Shown: positions 29,801 through 38,360, counted from the stretch's first letter. The stretch is 64,000 nt of DNA from Cellulomonas sp. Root485 (GCF_001426705.1 NZ_LMFC01000002.1:102558-166557), one strand, 5' to 3'. Numbers and translations are program-made. Notes: generated from the letters alone by a model not told the origin.

Positions 29801-31763
29801 CAAGCTGAGGGAGATCCGCGTCACCGACGACCTCTCGGCCGGCGCGACGGCTGAGCGGATCTACGAAGTCGGCCGCAACGTGGTGCCCGGCGCCGTTCTC
29901 CGCGCACTGGGGTTGGGCAGGGCCACGAACGAGATAGTCGGGCTGGTGGCCAGCAGATTCGCTGTCGCACAGCAGATGCCTGTGCGGACCGATCGGTCGG
30001 GGCTGGAAGTCTGGATCAGTTTCGACGAGCAGCAAGGTTGGTTCGGCCGGAGCCAGAGAACGCGCGCCGACCTCGGGCGGTTCCTGCTGACTCTGGACGA
30101 GGACGACGAGGTTCGGCTCGAGATCCTCGTAGTCGAGTCGAAGTTCCGGCAGTCGTTCGACATCGGGGCCGCCGAGCAGCAGCTCGACCGCACGACCGAG
30201 CTGTGCCAGGCGGCGTTTCGGTCTGGTGAGGCCCCGCCCGACGACCGGGAGTTCTGGCTCCAGGAACTCGCAGCCGCGGTCGAGCAGACGAGTGCGATCC
30301 GCCAGTCTGCGGCCGAGCTACCTGCGCGCCGACTCCTGGATCCGGGCAGCGAGTCACCGGAGACTCGGATTCTGGGCGCACTCCGCACAGGTCAGGTGGT
30401 GCTGGATTCGGTTCAGGGCGTCGCCGTAGCTGTCGCCGCGGCCAACTTGGACCATGCTCCGGTCGCCTCGGAACTTGGTGCCCACACACTGATCCGGTTG
30501 AACCAGCCCGAACTGCGGAGGGTGATCGGCGACCTCGTTGCCGGCACCGACCCGTCGGCTGGAGCTGTCGTGAAGCCGCAGGTCGCGAGCCCACGCGCCT
30601 CAAGCAGAACTGAGCTGCCCGCCGGCACGTCTGCCTCCGAGCCTGCAGCCGAGGACGCTCGCAGCACCGCTGTCGAAGCGGCGTTCGAGGCACTCACACC
30701 GCGACCTTTGGACGTCGGGCTGGGTGAGTCTGAACTCAAAGTGCGGTACGAGCGCGTTCTCGATGTGCTCCGCGTGCACAACGTTCCAGTGACCCCTGCC
30801 AATGCCGAGCCATGGATTGAGGGACCCGGCTTCTACGTGCTGCGGGTTGCGCCGAAGGCGGGCGTGACCGTCGACCGAGTCGTGAATCGCGTCAACGAGA
30901 TTGCACTCGCTCTTCAGCTCCCAGCCGGCCACCAGATCCGTACCTCGCTGGACCGAGGCACGATCGTCTTCGAAGTCCCCAAGGTTCCGGACGAGCGCTA
31001 TCCAGTCCTGGCGAGTGATCTCTGGGAGATCTGTCGCCCAGAAGTTGGCCGGCTCATCGTTCCCATAGGCGCCGACATCGCGGGTCAGCCCGTCCAGTTG
31101 GACTTCTCGTCTCCGGACTCGCCTCACTTGTTGGTGGCGGGTACCACTGGGAGCGGCAAGTCAGTCGCGCTGGAGACCATCCTGCACGGGCTGATCAGGT
31201 ACCCGTCAGACTCGCTGCGACTTCGACTGGTCGATCCGAAGGGGACCGAACTCCTGGACTTCCAGGACGACCCGCACACCGACGGTCTCATCGGAGGCGA
31301 TGCAGTCGATGCTGTCGAGATCCTTGAGGACGCTGTCGCAGAGATGCAACGCCGGTACGAACTGATGCGACCGCTCCGAGCTCGCAATCTAGTTCAGTAC
31401 AACCAGGCAGTTGAGGCCGAGGATCGAAAGCCGTGGGTGGTCATCGTTCTGGATGAGTACGCCGACCTGACCAGCGATCCGGACGACAAGACTCGGATCG
31501 AGGCGCTTCTGCGCCGGCTGACTCAGAAGGCCCGCGCGGCCGGGATCCACGTCATCGCCGCGACACAGAGGCCCAGTGCTGACGTCATCTCGACGACGAT
31601 CCGCTCGAACCTGCCCGCGCAGCTCGCTCTCCGAGTCAAGACCGCAACGGACAGCCGGATCATCCTCGATGAGGGAGGAGCAGAGGCCCTCGCTGGACAG
31701 GGCGATGCGCTGCTCCGCACCGCCAGAGGACTGCAGAGGCTCCAGGTCGCGTGGTCTGGGTAG
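26832..31763 (+). CDS. Very large FtsK/HerA-type ATPase, DptH-like
   Basis: 1643 aa. The first ~1200 residues have no recognised motif and are rich in charged helices. From about 1270 the sequence reads as a winged/gate region (DRVVNRVNEIALALQLPAGH), then an FtsK/SpoIIIE motor: Walker A VAGTTGSGKSVALE at about 1437-1450, Walker B WVVIVLDEYADL near 1536, and the downstream IHVIAATQRPSADVI and RSNLPAQLALRVKT sensor segments. It ends soon after, with no gamma domain. Size and a C-terminal motor match DptH-type restriction proteins. ATG 26832 overlaps the preceding stop. No nuclease motif is evident, so the DNA-cutting activity is unassigned. Confidence 0.75.
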   Translation: MTPGVAEVVGAVVATVAWESLLTTAPGPRPALRVAGFANEEVVAALTALERLDRERGASGLVIKVGTRLPVPGIPTDYLLHEGQTLTYWRNQNVRAIVLFDWDAQRDEEGLAAVNRLDDMSLLNEEAGDDNGRFELVNRAAWEFAGGSGEPPSHLASVLSVVREAVGANGRLSLRRWTGYVIASCLEVQRAPLRTPDVVERAAAESLRELDLFPDVDLFVSPAAARSRLARNGHVSQGNQPTGSFISDDDVLDRIATAELSSAALDRFGLADPEARERMRQVVRGGGANARAGLDLSLWLELFERRAERAGLGQQVRASIATQAEPRLPEFDELEVEAGLDHSEQRAAEQLLRAEPPEALRPLIETLPAALRRRVEKVAFPDSQIEPDPLRALLHALSVLDDGSDAAAELRFEGPDEVGTWSRWLFAFLYGPTLAGVRERAEEGRLTLRVQDALLGSIARPELVDDSDFDASSAWAPLRLVVSISDVGVRRFRWDPLATPGLTAFAALVVGYSVVPGEQFDGDLEAFFEGLNDPREWERQVHATRSGPVSDRLAELRSTHLGSWNAGIDADSLDQYLAEWEPILNDARQTLVPANAPNEDLAAVVLTDVLQLSQSRLVMLATHPLRLRWLARHLRRMSKLLVQCLATGLDLNQENNELFFEWLQRVSPHRTPPLIVGPDEIVAIAVRESGGHEEYVPLRQNGRESRDWLAAVDDAAIEELVKVIASYVETYPHKLDGLSLLLLDRDGSPRLPLRLARRIRARVPRIRFELLVLTHPAGHHDIIRAFDAEFVDDEVGEERLLPDVQLVLQDWVPDTDPNLESYRDRVDLALAPALFGTRTTLNQKTRDASAGISGSYDPWLHRSTHDIEESSQNVVRAMLPGQRDPLLETWSTLCVRHDAHSAVAPQAISNTDYFEMQVRFDRHQKLFRELHHVAHWVVTLDAFIGRDQIDALDDKPDVILVRPGVGKNEAYTLIVSSATGRRFVVQRLERKLREIRVTDDLSAGATAERIYEVGRNVVPGAVLRALGLGRATNEIVGLVASRFAVAQQMPVRTDRSGLEVWISFDEQQGWFGRSQRTRADLGRFLLTLDEDDEVRLEILVVESKFRQSFDIGAAEQQLDRTTELCQAAFRSGEAPPDDREFWLQELAAAVEQTSAIRQSAAELPARRLLDPGSESPETRILGALRTGQVVLDSVQGVAVAVAAANLDHAPVASELGAHTLIRLNQPELRRVIGDLVAGTDPSAGAVVKPQVASPRASSRTELPAGTSASEPAAEDARSTAVEAAFEALTPRPLDVGLGESELKVRYERVLDVLRVHNVPVTPANAEPWIEGPGFYVLRVAPKAGVTVDRVVNRVNEIALALQLPAGHQIRTSLDRGTIVFEVPKVPDERYPVLASDLWEICRPEVGRLIVPIGADIAGQPVQLDFSSPDSPHLLVAGTTGSGKSVALETILHGLIRYPSDSLRLRLVDPKGTELLDFQDDPHTDGLIGGDAVDAVEILEDAVAEMQRRYELMRPLRARNLVQYNQAVEAEDRKPWVVIVLDEYADLTSDPDDKTRIEALLRRLTQKARAAGIHVIAATQRPSADVISTTIRSNLPAQLALRVKTATDSRIILDEGGAEALAGQGDALLRTARGLQRLQVAWSG

Positions 31764-31892
31764 GCATGTCGACGTGGCCGTCAGCACTGCGAGGTGACGC
31801 GCCGGTCGCGCGAAGTGGCCATGGCCAACGCGATGTGACCGGTGTCTTTGAACCACGAGAGTGACTTCGGGTGTGAAAAACGCGGCGCGCGG

Positions 31893-31911
31893 GGACCGCG
31901 CCTCTGCCGCT
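31893..31911 (+). terminator. Possible terminator after the Dpt-like operon
   Basis: GC-rich hairpin in the 262-bp gap after the FtsK/HerA gene. The stem is imperfect. The rest of this gap shows no gene, only a possible promoter for the next small ORF. Confidence 0.3.
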
Positions 31912-32025
31912 GCCGAGGACTTCGTGTCAGAGTGACGTGGTACTCCTAGCGAATCGACGGGCACGCGACGATGCGTCTGCTCGTTCAGGGCGGAGCCGGT
32001 CGGCCGGCGGACGAGGAGAAGGACT

Positions 32026-32316
32026 ATGTCACTGACAGACTTCGCGGCCTGCGATGTCGACGCGATGAATGCCAGGCAGATCACAGATTTTGCGGAATCT
32101 GTGGGTCGAGCAGCGATTGCGCAGATCGAACAGAATGATGGCCCCACAGCGTACGGGCAACTGGTAGCGCATTTGGCTGCCGAATCGCGGCTCGGCGTGT
32201 CAGAGGTGGCGTTCGGGATAAGCGTTGCCTCGACGAGCCTCGGGCTCTTGACCATTGAAGCGAGTAGTAGAGGCCGAACTGTACGACGTGGCGCACGCGC
32301 CGCCCATGTCCGTTGA
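32026..32316 (+). CDS. Small protein upstream of the HD hydrolase, unknown
   Basis: 96 aa from ATG 32026, with an excellent GAGGAGAAGGA binding site upstream. The N-terminal two thirds look like a helical soluble protein (ITDFAESVGRAAIAQIEQND), while the last ~20 residues are Arg-rich. It overlaps the HD-hydrolase start by about 11 bp (or 62 bp if the TTG start is used), so it is translationally coupled. No family recognised. It may be a regulatory partner or small-protein sensor for the hydrolase. Confidence 0.55.
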   Translation: MSLTDFAACDVDAMNARQITDFAESVGRAAIAQIEQNDGPTAYGQLVAHLAAESRLGVSEVAFGISVASTSLGLLTIEASSRGRTVRRGARAAHVR

Positions 32317-33967
32317 GTCCTCCGGTCTAGAGCCCTCGGAACCAGAGGCCCGAGAGCTTTGCGACTCCCGACTCCTTGCGGATCCAGAGGTACAGCGCCT
32401 CCGACAGTCGCGGCAGGCCGAGAATCGCGGAACCCAAGATCGCCGGAGTAGTTCTCAACGCGACCTAGCCCGTGTGTTGTATTCGCCCTATTTTCAGCGA
32501 TTGGCTGGGGTGACTCAGGTCGTCTCGCCTGATCCCCGAATGCCGCAGTTGCACACTCGGCAGACCCACTCTCTCAAGGTCTCCCTGGTCGCCAAAGAAC
32601 TGGCGGAGGACGTAATTGGAAAAGCTCGTTCGAATCCGGAAGATGCTGCGACGATAGGTCGCCTTGGCGGTATTGACTCCGTGGTGTGCGAGGTTGCCGG
32701 GCTGGCGCATGACCTCGGCCACCCGCCCTTCGGGCACCTGGGAGAGATTTTGCTCGATCGTTTCATTAGGGCACAACCACCATTCGGAGCGGCGTGTCCA
32801 GAGGCCCCGACGGATCTTTCCCAAACTGTCGATACGGCAGCTCTTGAGTTCTGCGACGTGGACTCGTTGACATCGCAGGGCTTTGAGGGGAATGCTCAGA
32901 CATTCAGAATCGTGACGCGACTGGACAGACATAGGGTTCCTACCGAGACTGGAAACTATGTCGGGCTGGATCTTACCGCAGCGTCACTCGCGAGTTTGCT
33001 CAAGTACCCCTGGTGGCGCGCTGACGGGGACAACGGCGGCCGCTACGTCAAGAAGTACTGCGTCTATCCCGATGACATCCCAGAATTCGTGCGCGCGCGT
33101 TCGTGGACTTCGGGCTTGGTGGAGCGTCAGCAGCAGACACTTGAGGCGTCTTTGATGGACCTCGCCGACGACATCACATACGCCATCCACGATCTTCAGG
33201 ACTTCATGCTGGCCGGGATGCTCGACCCCACGGACGCGCAAAAGGCCCTGGAACAGCAGTTGGGATTGATGGAGAAGGGTGACTATGTGGACTTTGGCGG
33301 AGATGGAGAGGGCTCGAAGCGAGCGCGCATTCTGCATGAAAAGAGTGCGCACAAGATTCCCTCACCGCTTGAGCGGGCTTACCGCCAAGCGGTCAACCAC
33401 CAAGAAGGGTTTGCTGATCGAGAGCACTACATCGATGCGCTGACATCGACGCTTGAGTACTTTGAGACCGATCTGAGCGAACATTATGCAGGAACGCTGA
33501 GACAAGACGTGCAAATACGGAAGGCGTTCGGCGATATCGTTGGCACATTGGTAAGCGACGTTGTGTGTCGGCAGGCCCCGGGCTGGAAGGATGGTCCACA
33601 CATTCATCCTGGCGCGGAGGCGTGGCACCGAATCCTGGTACTAAAGACGCTCGGGCGAAGCCTCATCGTCGACAGTGTCCACGTTGGTGTCGTTCAGCGT
33701 AGTCAGCGCGCAGCGCTCGTAGGTCTATTGCAAGACCTAGACGATTGGCTGGCGAGCTCGCCGGCCCTGAAAGAGATTCCGGAACCGCTTAGAACGTACC
33801 TTCGAGAAGATGACGCGGAGTTGAGCGAGCACTCGGTACTGCAACACAAGGGCGTTCGCACGCGGCGGTGCATTGCGGACCACGTCAGTTCATTGACGGA
33901 CTACAAAGCCATGCAATGGGCAGCCTGGCTCCGTGGTGGCTCGCTACCCGTGTTGGGCGACCTTTGA
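32306..33967 (+). CDS. HD-domain dGTP triphosphohydrolase-like protein
   Basis: 553 aa. Metal-binding HD motif residues are all present: RQTHS (His), GLAHDLGHPPFGH (His-Asp) and LMDLADDITYAIHDL (Asp). The YSPYFQRLAGVTQVV segment is typical of dGTPases, which hydrolyse dGTP to deoxyguanosine and triphosphate. Such enzymes can act as anti-phage effectors by depleting dNTPs. The start is uncertain: ATG 32306 (used here) or TTG 32255, neither with a clear ribosome binding site. Base composition is clearly more A/T-rich than the chromosome around the island, so the gene was probably acquired separately. Confidence 0.82.
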   Translation: MSVESSGLEPSEPEARELCDSRLLADPEVQRLRQSRQAENRGTQDRRSSSQRDLARVLYSPYFQRLAGVTQVVSPDPRMPQLHTRQTHSLKVSLVAKELAEDVIGKARSNPEDAATIGRLGGIDSVVCEVAGLAHDLGHPPFGHLGEILLDRFIRAQPPFGAACPEAPTDLSQTVDTAALEFCDVDSLTSQGFEGNAQTFRIVTRLDRHRVPTETGNYVGLDLTAASLASLLKYPWWRADGDNGGRYVKKYCVYPDDIPEFVRARSWTSGLVERQQQTLEASLMDLADDITYAIHDLQDFMLAGMLDPTDAQKALEQQLGLMEKGDYVDFGGDGEGSKRARILHEKSAHKIPSPLERAYRQAVNHQEGFADREHYIDALTSTLEYFETDLSEHYAGTLRQDVQIRKAFGDIVGTLVSDVVCRQAPGWKDGPHIHPGAEAWHRILVLKTLGRSLIVDSVHVGVVQRSQRAALVGLLQDLDDWLASSPALKEIPEPLRTYLREDDAELSEHSVLQHKGVRTRRCIADHVSSLTDYKAMQWAAWLRGGSLPVLGDL

Positions 33968-34263
33968 GTGGAAGTAGGAGGCGGCGCACGGTGACCGGCC
34001 GCTCAGTGGCTGAATCCTGTCGTCTCCGGAACGCGCGTCGAGTGCTGGCTCGTTTCGGCGATATGCGGTCCGAATGCCGGAGAGAGTGCACGGTTAGTGC
34101 GAATGTCGCTACTCAAGTGTGACATCGAGTAGTTAACGGATGCAGAGTGCAACATTTAGTGGCGCGCCTGCCTCGTCCAGCATCTTCCGCCGAGCGGCGT
34201 CACCAACGGCGTCGCGCGGGCTGACATCCGGTACCTATGAGGGTGCCTGTGTGGCTTCGGCCC
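33968..34263. other. Gene-free gap after the HD hydrolase
   Basis: 296 bp of mixed composition, with an AT-rich patch around 34125-34160. No convincing ORF, RNA or strong hairpin was found. Confidence 0.4.
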
Positions 34264-34839
34264 TCATTCGCGTGCCTCGAGCGCGGCGCTGAGTCGCGCG
34301 GCGTCGTCGTTGCGGACCGCTCCGGTGCGCTGGCCTTGGTCGATCGCTGGGCGAAGCAGGTACGTCGGCGTCCCGCGCTCCAGGCACTGCTCGATCGCGG
34401 TCGCCGGCGTGGCGATCCGCATCTGGTGCCACCAGGTGACCTGCCGGGCGGTGAGGCGTTGCACGTGCACGACGTACCGGGCGTTGTCGCTGCGGCGGAT
34501 CCGCAGTGGCTGCGGCACGGTCACGTGGTAGCGGGCAGGGTTCACGTCGCTGAGCTCGTGCAGCTGCAGGGCGGTCTCGTGGCTCAGCGCAGCATCAGGG
34601 TCTCCGGTGCGCAGCAGGGCGACCTGGTACTGCTCATCCGCGATCCCGGGCAGGTGCGGGTACCGGTAGATCCCGTGCGCGACCCGATCGAGACGACCGC
34701 GCGCCACCAGGTTGTCCACCGCCCCCGCCGTCAGCCCCAGGTCCTCAAGCGCCTGGCGCCGAGTGAGCAGCCCGTTCTGCTCCAGCGCGCGCTCACGCAA
34801 TGCATCGCGAGCGAGAACCCTGCGTCTCTCCGCCACCAT
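34264..34839 (-). CDS. AbiEi-like antitoxin / transcriptional regulator (orphan)
   Basis: 191 aa from ATG 34839. The N-terminal winged helix (about 18-75: NGLLTRRQALEDLGLTAGAV, VARGRLDRVAHGIYRYP) and the following ALSHETALQLHELSD, YHVTVPQPLR and ATPATAIEQCLERG segments are typical of type IV AbiEi antitoxins, which bind their own promoter. The usual partner, a nucleotidyltransferase-fold AbiEii toxin, is not encoded downstream, so the gene is either an orphan or has another role. The AT-rich upstream region contains CATATCAGTTATG, a short inverted repeat that may be its operator. Confidence 0.78.
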   Translation of the reverse strand: MVAERRRVLARDALRERALEQNGLLTRRQALEDLGLTAGAVDNLVARGRLDRVAHGIYRYPHLPGIADEQYQVALLRTGDPDAALSHETALQLHELSDVNPARYHVTVPQPLRIRRSDNARYVVHVQRLTARQVTWWHQMRIATPATAIEQCLERGTPTYLLRPAIDQGQRTGAVRNDDAARLSAALEARE

Positions 34840-35073
34840 GCCAAAAACATATCAGTTATGATGCACTATTGACGGTCCCTCGACCTTGGCGGCGCACTAG
34901 GGAGGATCGAGCAATGACGGCGCAGGTCAGTGCGCTCGGACTCGGTTCGGGGGGATGAGCATGATGACTACCTGTTGTGGAGACCGACACGCCGTTGCTG
35001 ACCTGCGCAGATTCCGGTTTTGCGCACGAGTGTGAGACCCTGTCGGTACAGGTGTTCGACCAGTGGAGGCAGC

Positions 35074-35745
35074 ATGAACGTGTCGGGCTTCGACCCCATC
35101 CTCGCCACTACCTACGTCGGCGATGACGCGCTGGTGCGGCTCTCGCAGTTGGGGATCGCCCCCAAGCGGCTGGATGCTGCACTCGACGCCGGTGACATCG
35201 GCGCGCGGCAGGCTGACCGGTTCAGTCCAGTGATGGCTGCCGGAACACGCCGATGGCTCGACACGGTCCAGGTCCTTCGCTCTGGCCTGGCGGAAGATGG
35301 GTGGTCGCTCGACGACACTCGCAACTCACCCCGCGTTATTAGCCCGCAAGGTCGCGCGGCTGTCGTGGCTGTGAGTGGCGGACCCGGAACGGGCATCCCT
35401 GAAGCGGATCCGCGGACCGCGAGGCCCCGCGGAGTCACGTCGGTGAGTGCCGTGCACGTCAATCAGCAGCTTGAACTCGATGGCGTGATCGAAGCGGTTC
35501 TCGCCGATATGGCTGCGGAGCGCAACACGGGCGTCGAGACCTGGTTCCTGCTCTACTTCCGAAGCAAGACCGAAGGGCTTCGCGCCGAGCTCTCGCGCCC
35601 GGTGTCAATTTCTGACGGCGGCAGCGTTCGAGCGTGGGCTGAACGGATCATCCTGCCAACGCGAACGTTCGATGACGCGACGATCCTCCCGATCGATGCA
35701 GGTGGTAGCGATGACGTCGACTTCGACATCCCCGTCGCACGCTGA
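35074..35745 (+). CDS. Uncharacterised protein paired with an ImmA/IrrE gene
   Basis: 223 aa from ATG 35074 with GGAGG five bases upstream. The N-terminus (ILATTYVGDDALVRLSQLGI...) looks helical. The C-terminus (VETWFLLYFRSKTEGLRAELSRP, AWAERIILP) is beta-rich. I recognise no motif. Its last 35 bases overlap the start of the XRE/ImmA gene, implying coupled expression. By context it could be the toxin or substrate of that pair, which is inference only. Confidence 0.7.
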   Translation: MNVSGFDPILATTYVGDDALVRLSQLGIAPKRLDAALDAGDIGARQADRFSPVMAAGTRRWLDTVQVLRSGLAEDGWSLDDTRNSPRVISPQGRAAVVAVSGGPGTGIPEADPRTARPRGVTSVSAVHVNQQLELDGVIEAVLADMAAERNTGVETWFLLYFRSKTEGLRAELSRPVSISDGGSVRAWAERIILPTRTFDDATILPIDAGGSDDVDFDIPVAR

Positions 35746-36856
35746 GGCGCGGCTCAACCCCACGCGCATCACTCTCGCTCGGGAGCTTCGCGGCATATCG
35801 AAGACGGAGCTCGCTCGCGTCCTCGGTATGACTACTCGCGCACTTCAGGACTATGAGTCCTTGGGTGCGCCGAAGTCACGTCAAGGGGATCTTGCGGACG
35901 CGCTGGGTGTCGAGCCGTCCTTCTTCGCACTGCCTGAGCGCGAGCGCATGTCGCCGGACCAAGGGTTCTTCCGAGCGCTGAGGCGAGCGACGGCTGGCCA
36001 GCGGCATGCGGCCATCGCAGCCGCAGATGTTGGCGTGGAACTCTATGAGTGGCTCGCTGAGCGCTTCGTTCTGCCCAAGCTCGCCCTGCCGGATCTCGAC
36101 GACCAAGAACCCGAAGCTGCGTCAGCTGCGCTGCGGTCGGTGTGGGGACGGGGGCAGGAGCCGATGCCCAACCTGATCCAGCTCGCAGAGGCGCACGGCG
36201 TGCGCGTGCTCAGCATTCCGCCCAACGCAAGAACGGTGGACGCGTTCAGTACGTCCCGCGATGGGCAGGCGTACGTCTTTCTCTCGACGGAGAAGTCCGC
36301 AGAGCGGTCGAGGTTTGATCTAGCGCACGAGTTGGGTCACCTCGTGATGCACACCCGTGTCCCACCAGGGCACATTCAGTCGGATGCCGAACTTCGCCGG
36401 CAAATCGAGCAGGAGGCCGATGCTTTCGCATCCGCGCTCCTGATGCCACGAAGTGCGCTGCTGGCGGATGCGAGCAGGGAACCGGCAGTGCCGGAGATAT
36501 TGCGTCTTAAGAGCCGCTACCGGGTGTCTGCGATGGCGATGACTCGTCGGCTACATGACGTCGGACGCCTAAGTGACTGGTCTTACAGACAGAACTGCGT
36601 CCAGTTGGCACAACTCGGGTACCGCTCGAGCGAGCCAGGTGGGATGCGTCGCGACCTTTCACGCGTCTTCGCGATAGTGTTCCCGACGTTGCGTGCGCAA
36701 GGGATCGGTAGCGGAAGCCTGAGGGATTCGCTCGGCTTGACTGCGGAACTGCTCCACGACTTGACCTTTGGACAGGTAACGATCTCTGTAAATGGTCTCG
36801 ATCAAACGACGGTGCACGCGCGGCCTTCGCTGAGGGTGATTCAAGGAGGCGCATAG
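35711..36856 (+). CDS. XRE-family regulator fused to an ImmA/IrrE metallopeptidase domain
   Basis: 381 aa. The N-terminal helix-turn-helix (about 18-75, LARELRGISKTELARVLGMT) is followed by an ImmA/IrrE-like zinc peptidase with HELGH at 206-210 and a downstream EQEADAFASALLMPR, giving the third zinc ligand Glu. Such proteins act as antitoxins or as protease-derepressors of mobile elements and stress genes. ATG 35711 has GGTGG five bases upstream and lies inside the preceding gene. The last ~100 residues are unassigned. Confidence 0.85.
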   Translation: MTSTSTSPSHAEARLNPTRITLARELRGISKTELARVLGMTTRALQDYESLGAPKSRQGDLADALGVEPSFFALPERERMSPDQGFFRALRRATAGQRHAAIAAADVGVELYEWLAERFVLPKLALPDLDDQEPEAASAALRSVWGRGQEPMPNLIQLAEAHGVRVLSIPPNARTVDAFSTSRDGQAYVFLSTEKSAERSRFDLAHELGHLVMHTRVPPGHIQSDAELRRQIEQEADAFASALLMPRSALLADASREPAVPEILRLKSRYRVSAMAMTRRLHDVGRLSDWSYRQNCVQLAQLGYRSSEPGGMRRDLSRVFAIVFPTLRAQGIGSGSLRDSLGLTAELLHDLTFGQVTISVNGLDQTTVHARPSLRVIQGGA

Positions 36857-37249
36857 CAGGTGCGCGCTACTCGCTGACGAGGCCGACAGCCTGCTTCTGA
36901 TGGAGACTGCAGTTCGCGCGTGGACGGAACCATGCCGTGAGCGAGTTCTGCAGTGCTCCGAATGACGCTTCACTCACGTCGCCGGCGTTGGCGACGGCCG
37001 AGGCCGTTCCCCGCTCGGGAACGCACGGTCGTGTGCGATGTTCACGTCGGTGGCCCACAGGTGCAGAAGCGACGCCTTGACGTGTCGTCTTACCTGCGGT
37101 TCAAGGGTGGGCAACTCGCGAGTACCAGCGGGCCTTTCGTGGAGCGCGATCGTCGCTCAAGCCCCTTGGTGCAGTTAGATGAGCGTCGACAAGCAAGCCG
37201 CGCCGCGTCATCCGTCACTCTGCGGCCCATCTCCAGTGGGGACGTGCAC
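36857..37249. other. Intergenic gap without clear genes
   Basis: 393 bp between the XRE/ImmA gene and the nuclease-like gene. Short frames exist on both strands (for example a 63-codon frame at 36867-37058 on the minus strand), but none has a convincing start signal or composition. A promoter for the next gene is probably here. Confidence 0.35.
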
Positions 37250-38353
37250 ATGAAGCTCGAGCAACTGCGGGGCTACGTGCTTGAAGAGGTGCTGTGCTAC
37301 CTCCTCAAGTCATCCGGATACGACCTCCTAGCGCGTTCGGACGTCGACAACGTCGAACTCTTCTGGCTGGGAAATGGATTGAACGTCCGCGGCCGTGGCA
37401 CCGATCACCAGGCAGACGTGCTTGGCCAACTCGCATGGACACCGGCCTTCTCCCGACCGCTACGGCTTTTTGTCGAGGCGAAATTCCGCGGAAGCCCCAT
37501 CGGTGCTGAGGAGGTCCGCGAGGCGGTCGGGATCCTCGCTGACTTGAACACTCGATACAGCGGCTGGGGTCAGGGCCCATTAGTCCGACGGCACTCGTAC
37601 CGCTATGCGGTCTTTTCGGCTTCGGGGTTCACGACACCCGCCGCGCAATACGCGATCGCACACGAGATATCCTTGGTCGATCTCCGAGACGGAGCCTTTG
37701 CCCACCTGCTCGCCGCTGTCCGCGACAACGTGCCGATTATCAACAACGCGATGCCGGACGGACGGACGGGTGCGAAGCCAACGGTCGTGCTGAGGACCGT
37801 GCTGCGAGCGATGCTCCACACGGATGGTGGCCAGGCACCGGTCCAGATGGGGGACCTCCTCGGTCGCATCATCGAGAATCTGCCCAATGATGCGCGTCAG
37901 GGCGCCGAGCCACGAGCGGTTGACGGTCTGATCTCTGCCAGCCGTAACCTCGTGGACGCAGTCACGACCCAGCAGCCAATCCTCGTCGGCATGCCACAGG
38001 CCCCGTTCTTTTTGGCGATGCGGCCATCGAGGCTGGAGGACTTCATGACCCACGTCGCGCGCGTGGGCGACCACCCCGTCCACATGGACGCTGAACTCAG
38101 CGCCGACCAGGTCGCAATGAGGCTGTGGCCAGTGGGATCGCATGCGTACGAGTTGAGGTTCTCTCTTCCGAGCGAGCTCGCTCGATACGTTCTGGATAGT
38201 ACTGACGAGACGGCACGCCTGCGCAGCGTCAAGCGCGAGGCGCTTGCGCATATCACCACGACCGCCGTTCAAGGAGGACAGTTGCGTCCGGTCCGGCTGC
38301 TCTACCAGCCGCAACCCCGGTCGCGGTCGGTGCTGGAGGGCACATGGAGGTGA
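37250..38353 (+). CDS. PD-(D/E)XK restriction endonuclease-like protein
   Basis: 367 aa from ATG 37250. The N-terminus (KLEQLRGYVLEEVLCYLLKSSGYDLL) gives the first helix and conserved Glu. ADVLGQL with Asp near 56 and FVEAKFR with Glu76-x-Lys78 supply the D...ExK catalytic pattern of Mrr-type nucleases. The remaining ~230 residues lack known motifs and may bind DNA or a partner. An in-frame GTG lies six bases upstream. It stands alone between the ImmA pair and the AlbA_2 gene. Likely a defence nuclease, with target unknown. Confidence 0.7.
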   Translation: MKLEQLRGYVLEEVLCYLLKSSGYDLLARSDVDNVELFWLGNGLNVRGRGTDHQADVLGQLAWTPAFSRPLRLFVEAKFRGSPIGAEEVREAVGILADLNTRYSGWGQGPLVRRHSYRYAVFSASGFTTPAAQYAIAHEISLVDLRDGAFAHLLAAVRDNVPIINNAMPDGRTGAKPTVVLRTVLRAMLHTDGGQAPVQMGDLLGRIIENLPNDARQGAEPRAVDGLISASRNLVDAVTTQQPILVGMPQAPFFLAMRPSRLEDFMTHVARVGDHPVHMDAELSADQVAMRLWPVGSHAYELRFSLPSELARYVLDSTDETARLRSVKREALAHITTTAVQGGQLRPVRLLYQPQPRSRSVLEGTWR

Positions 38354-38360
38354 ATGGGGC

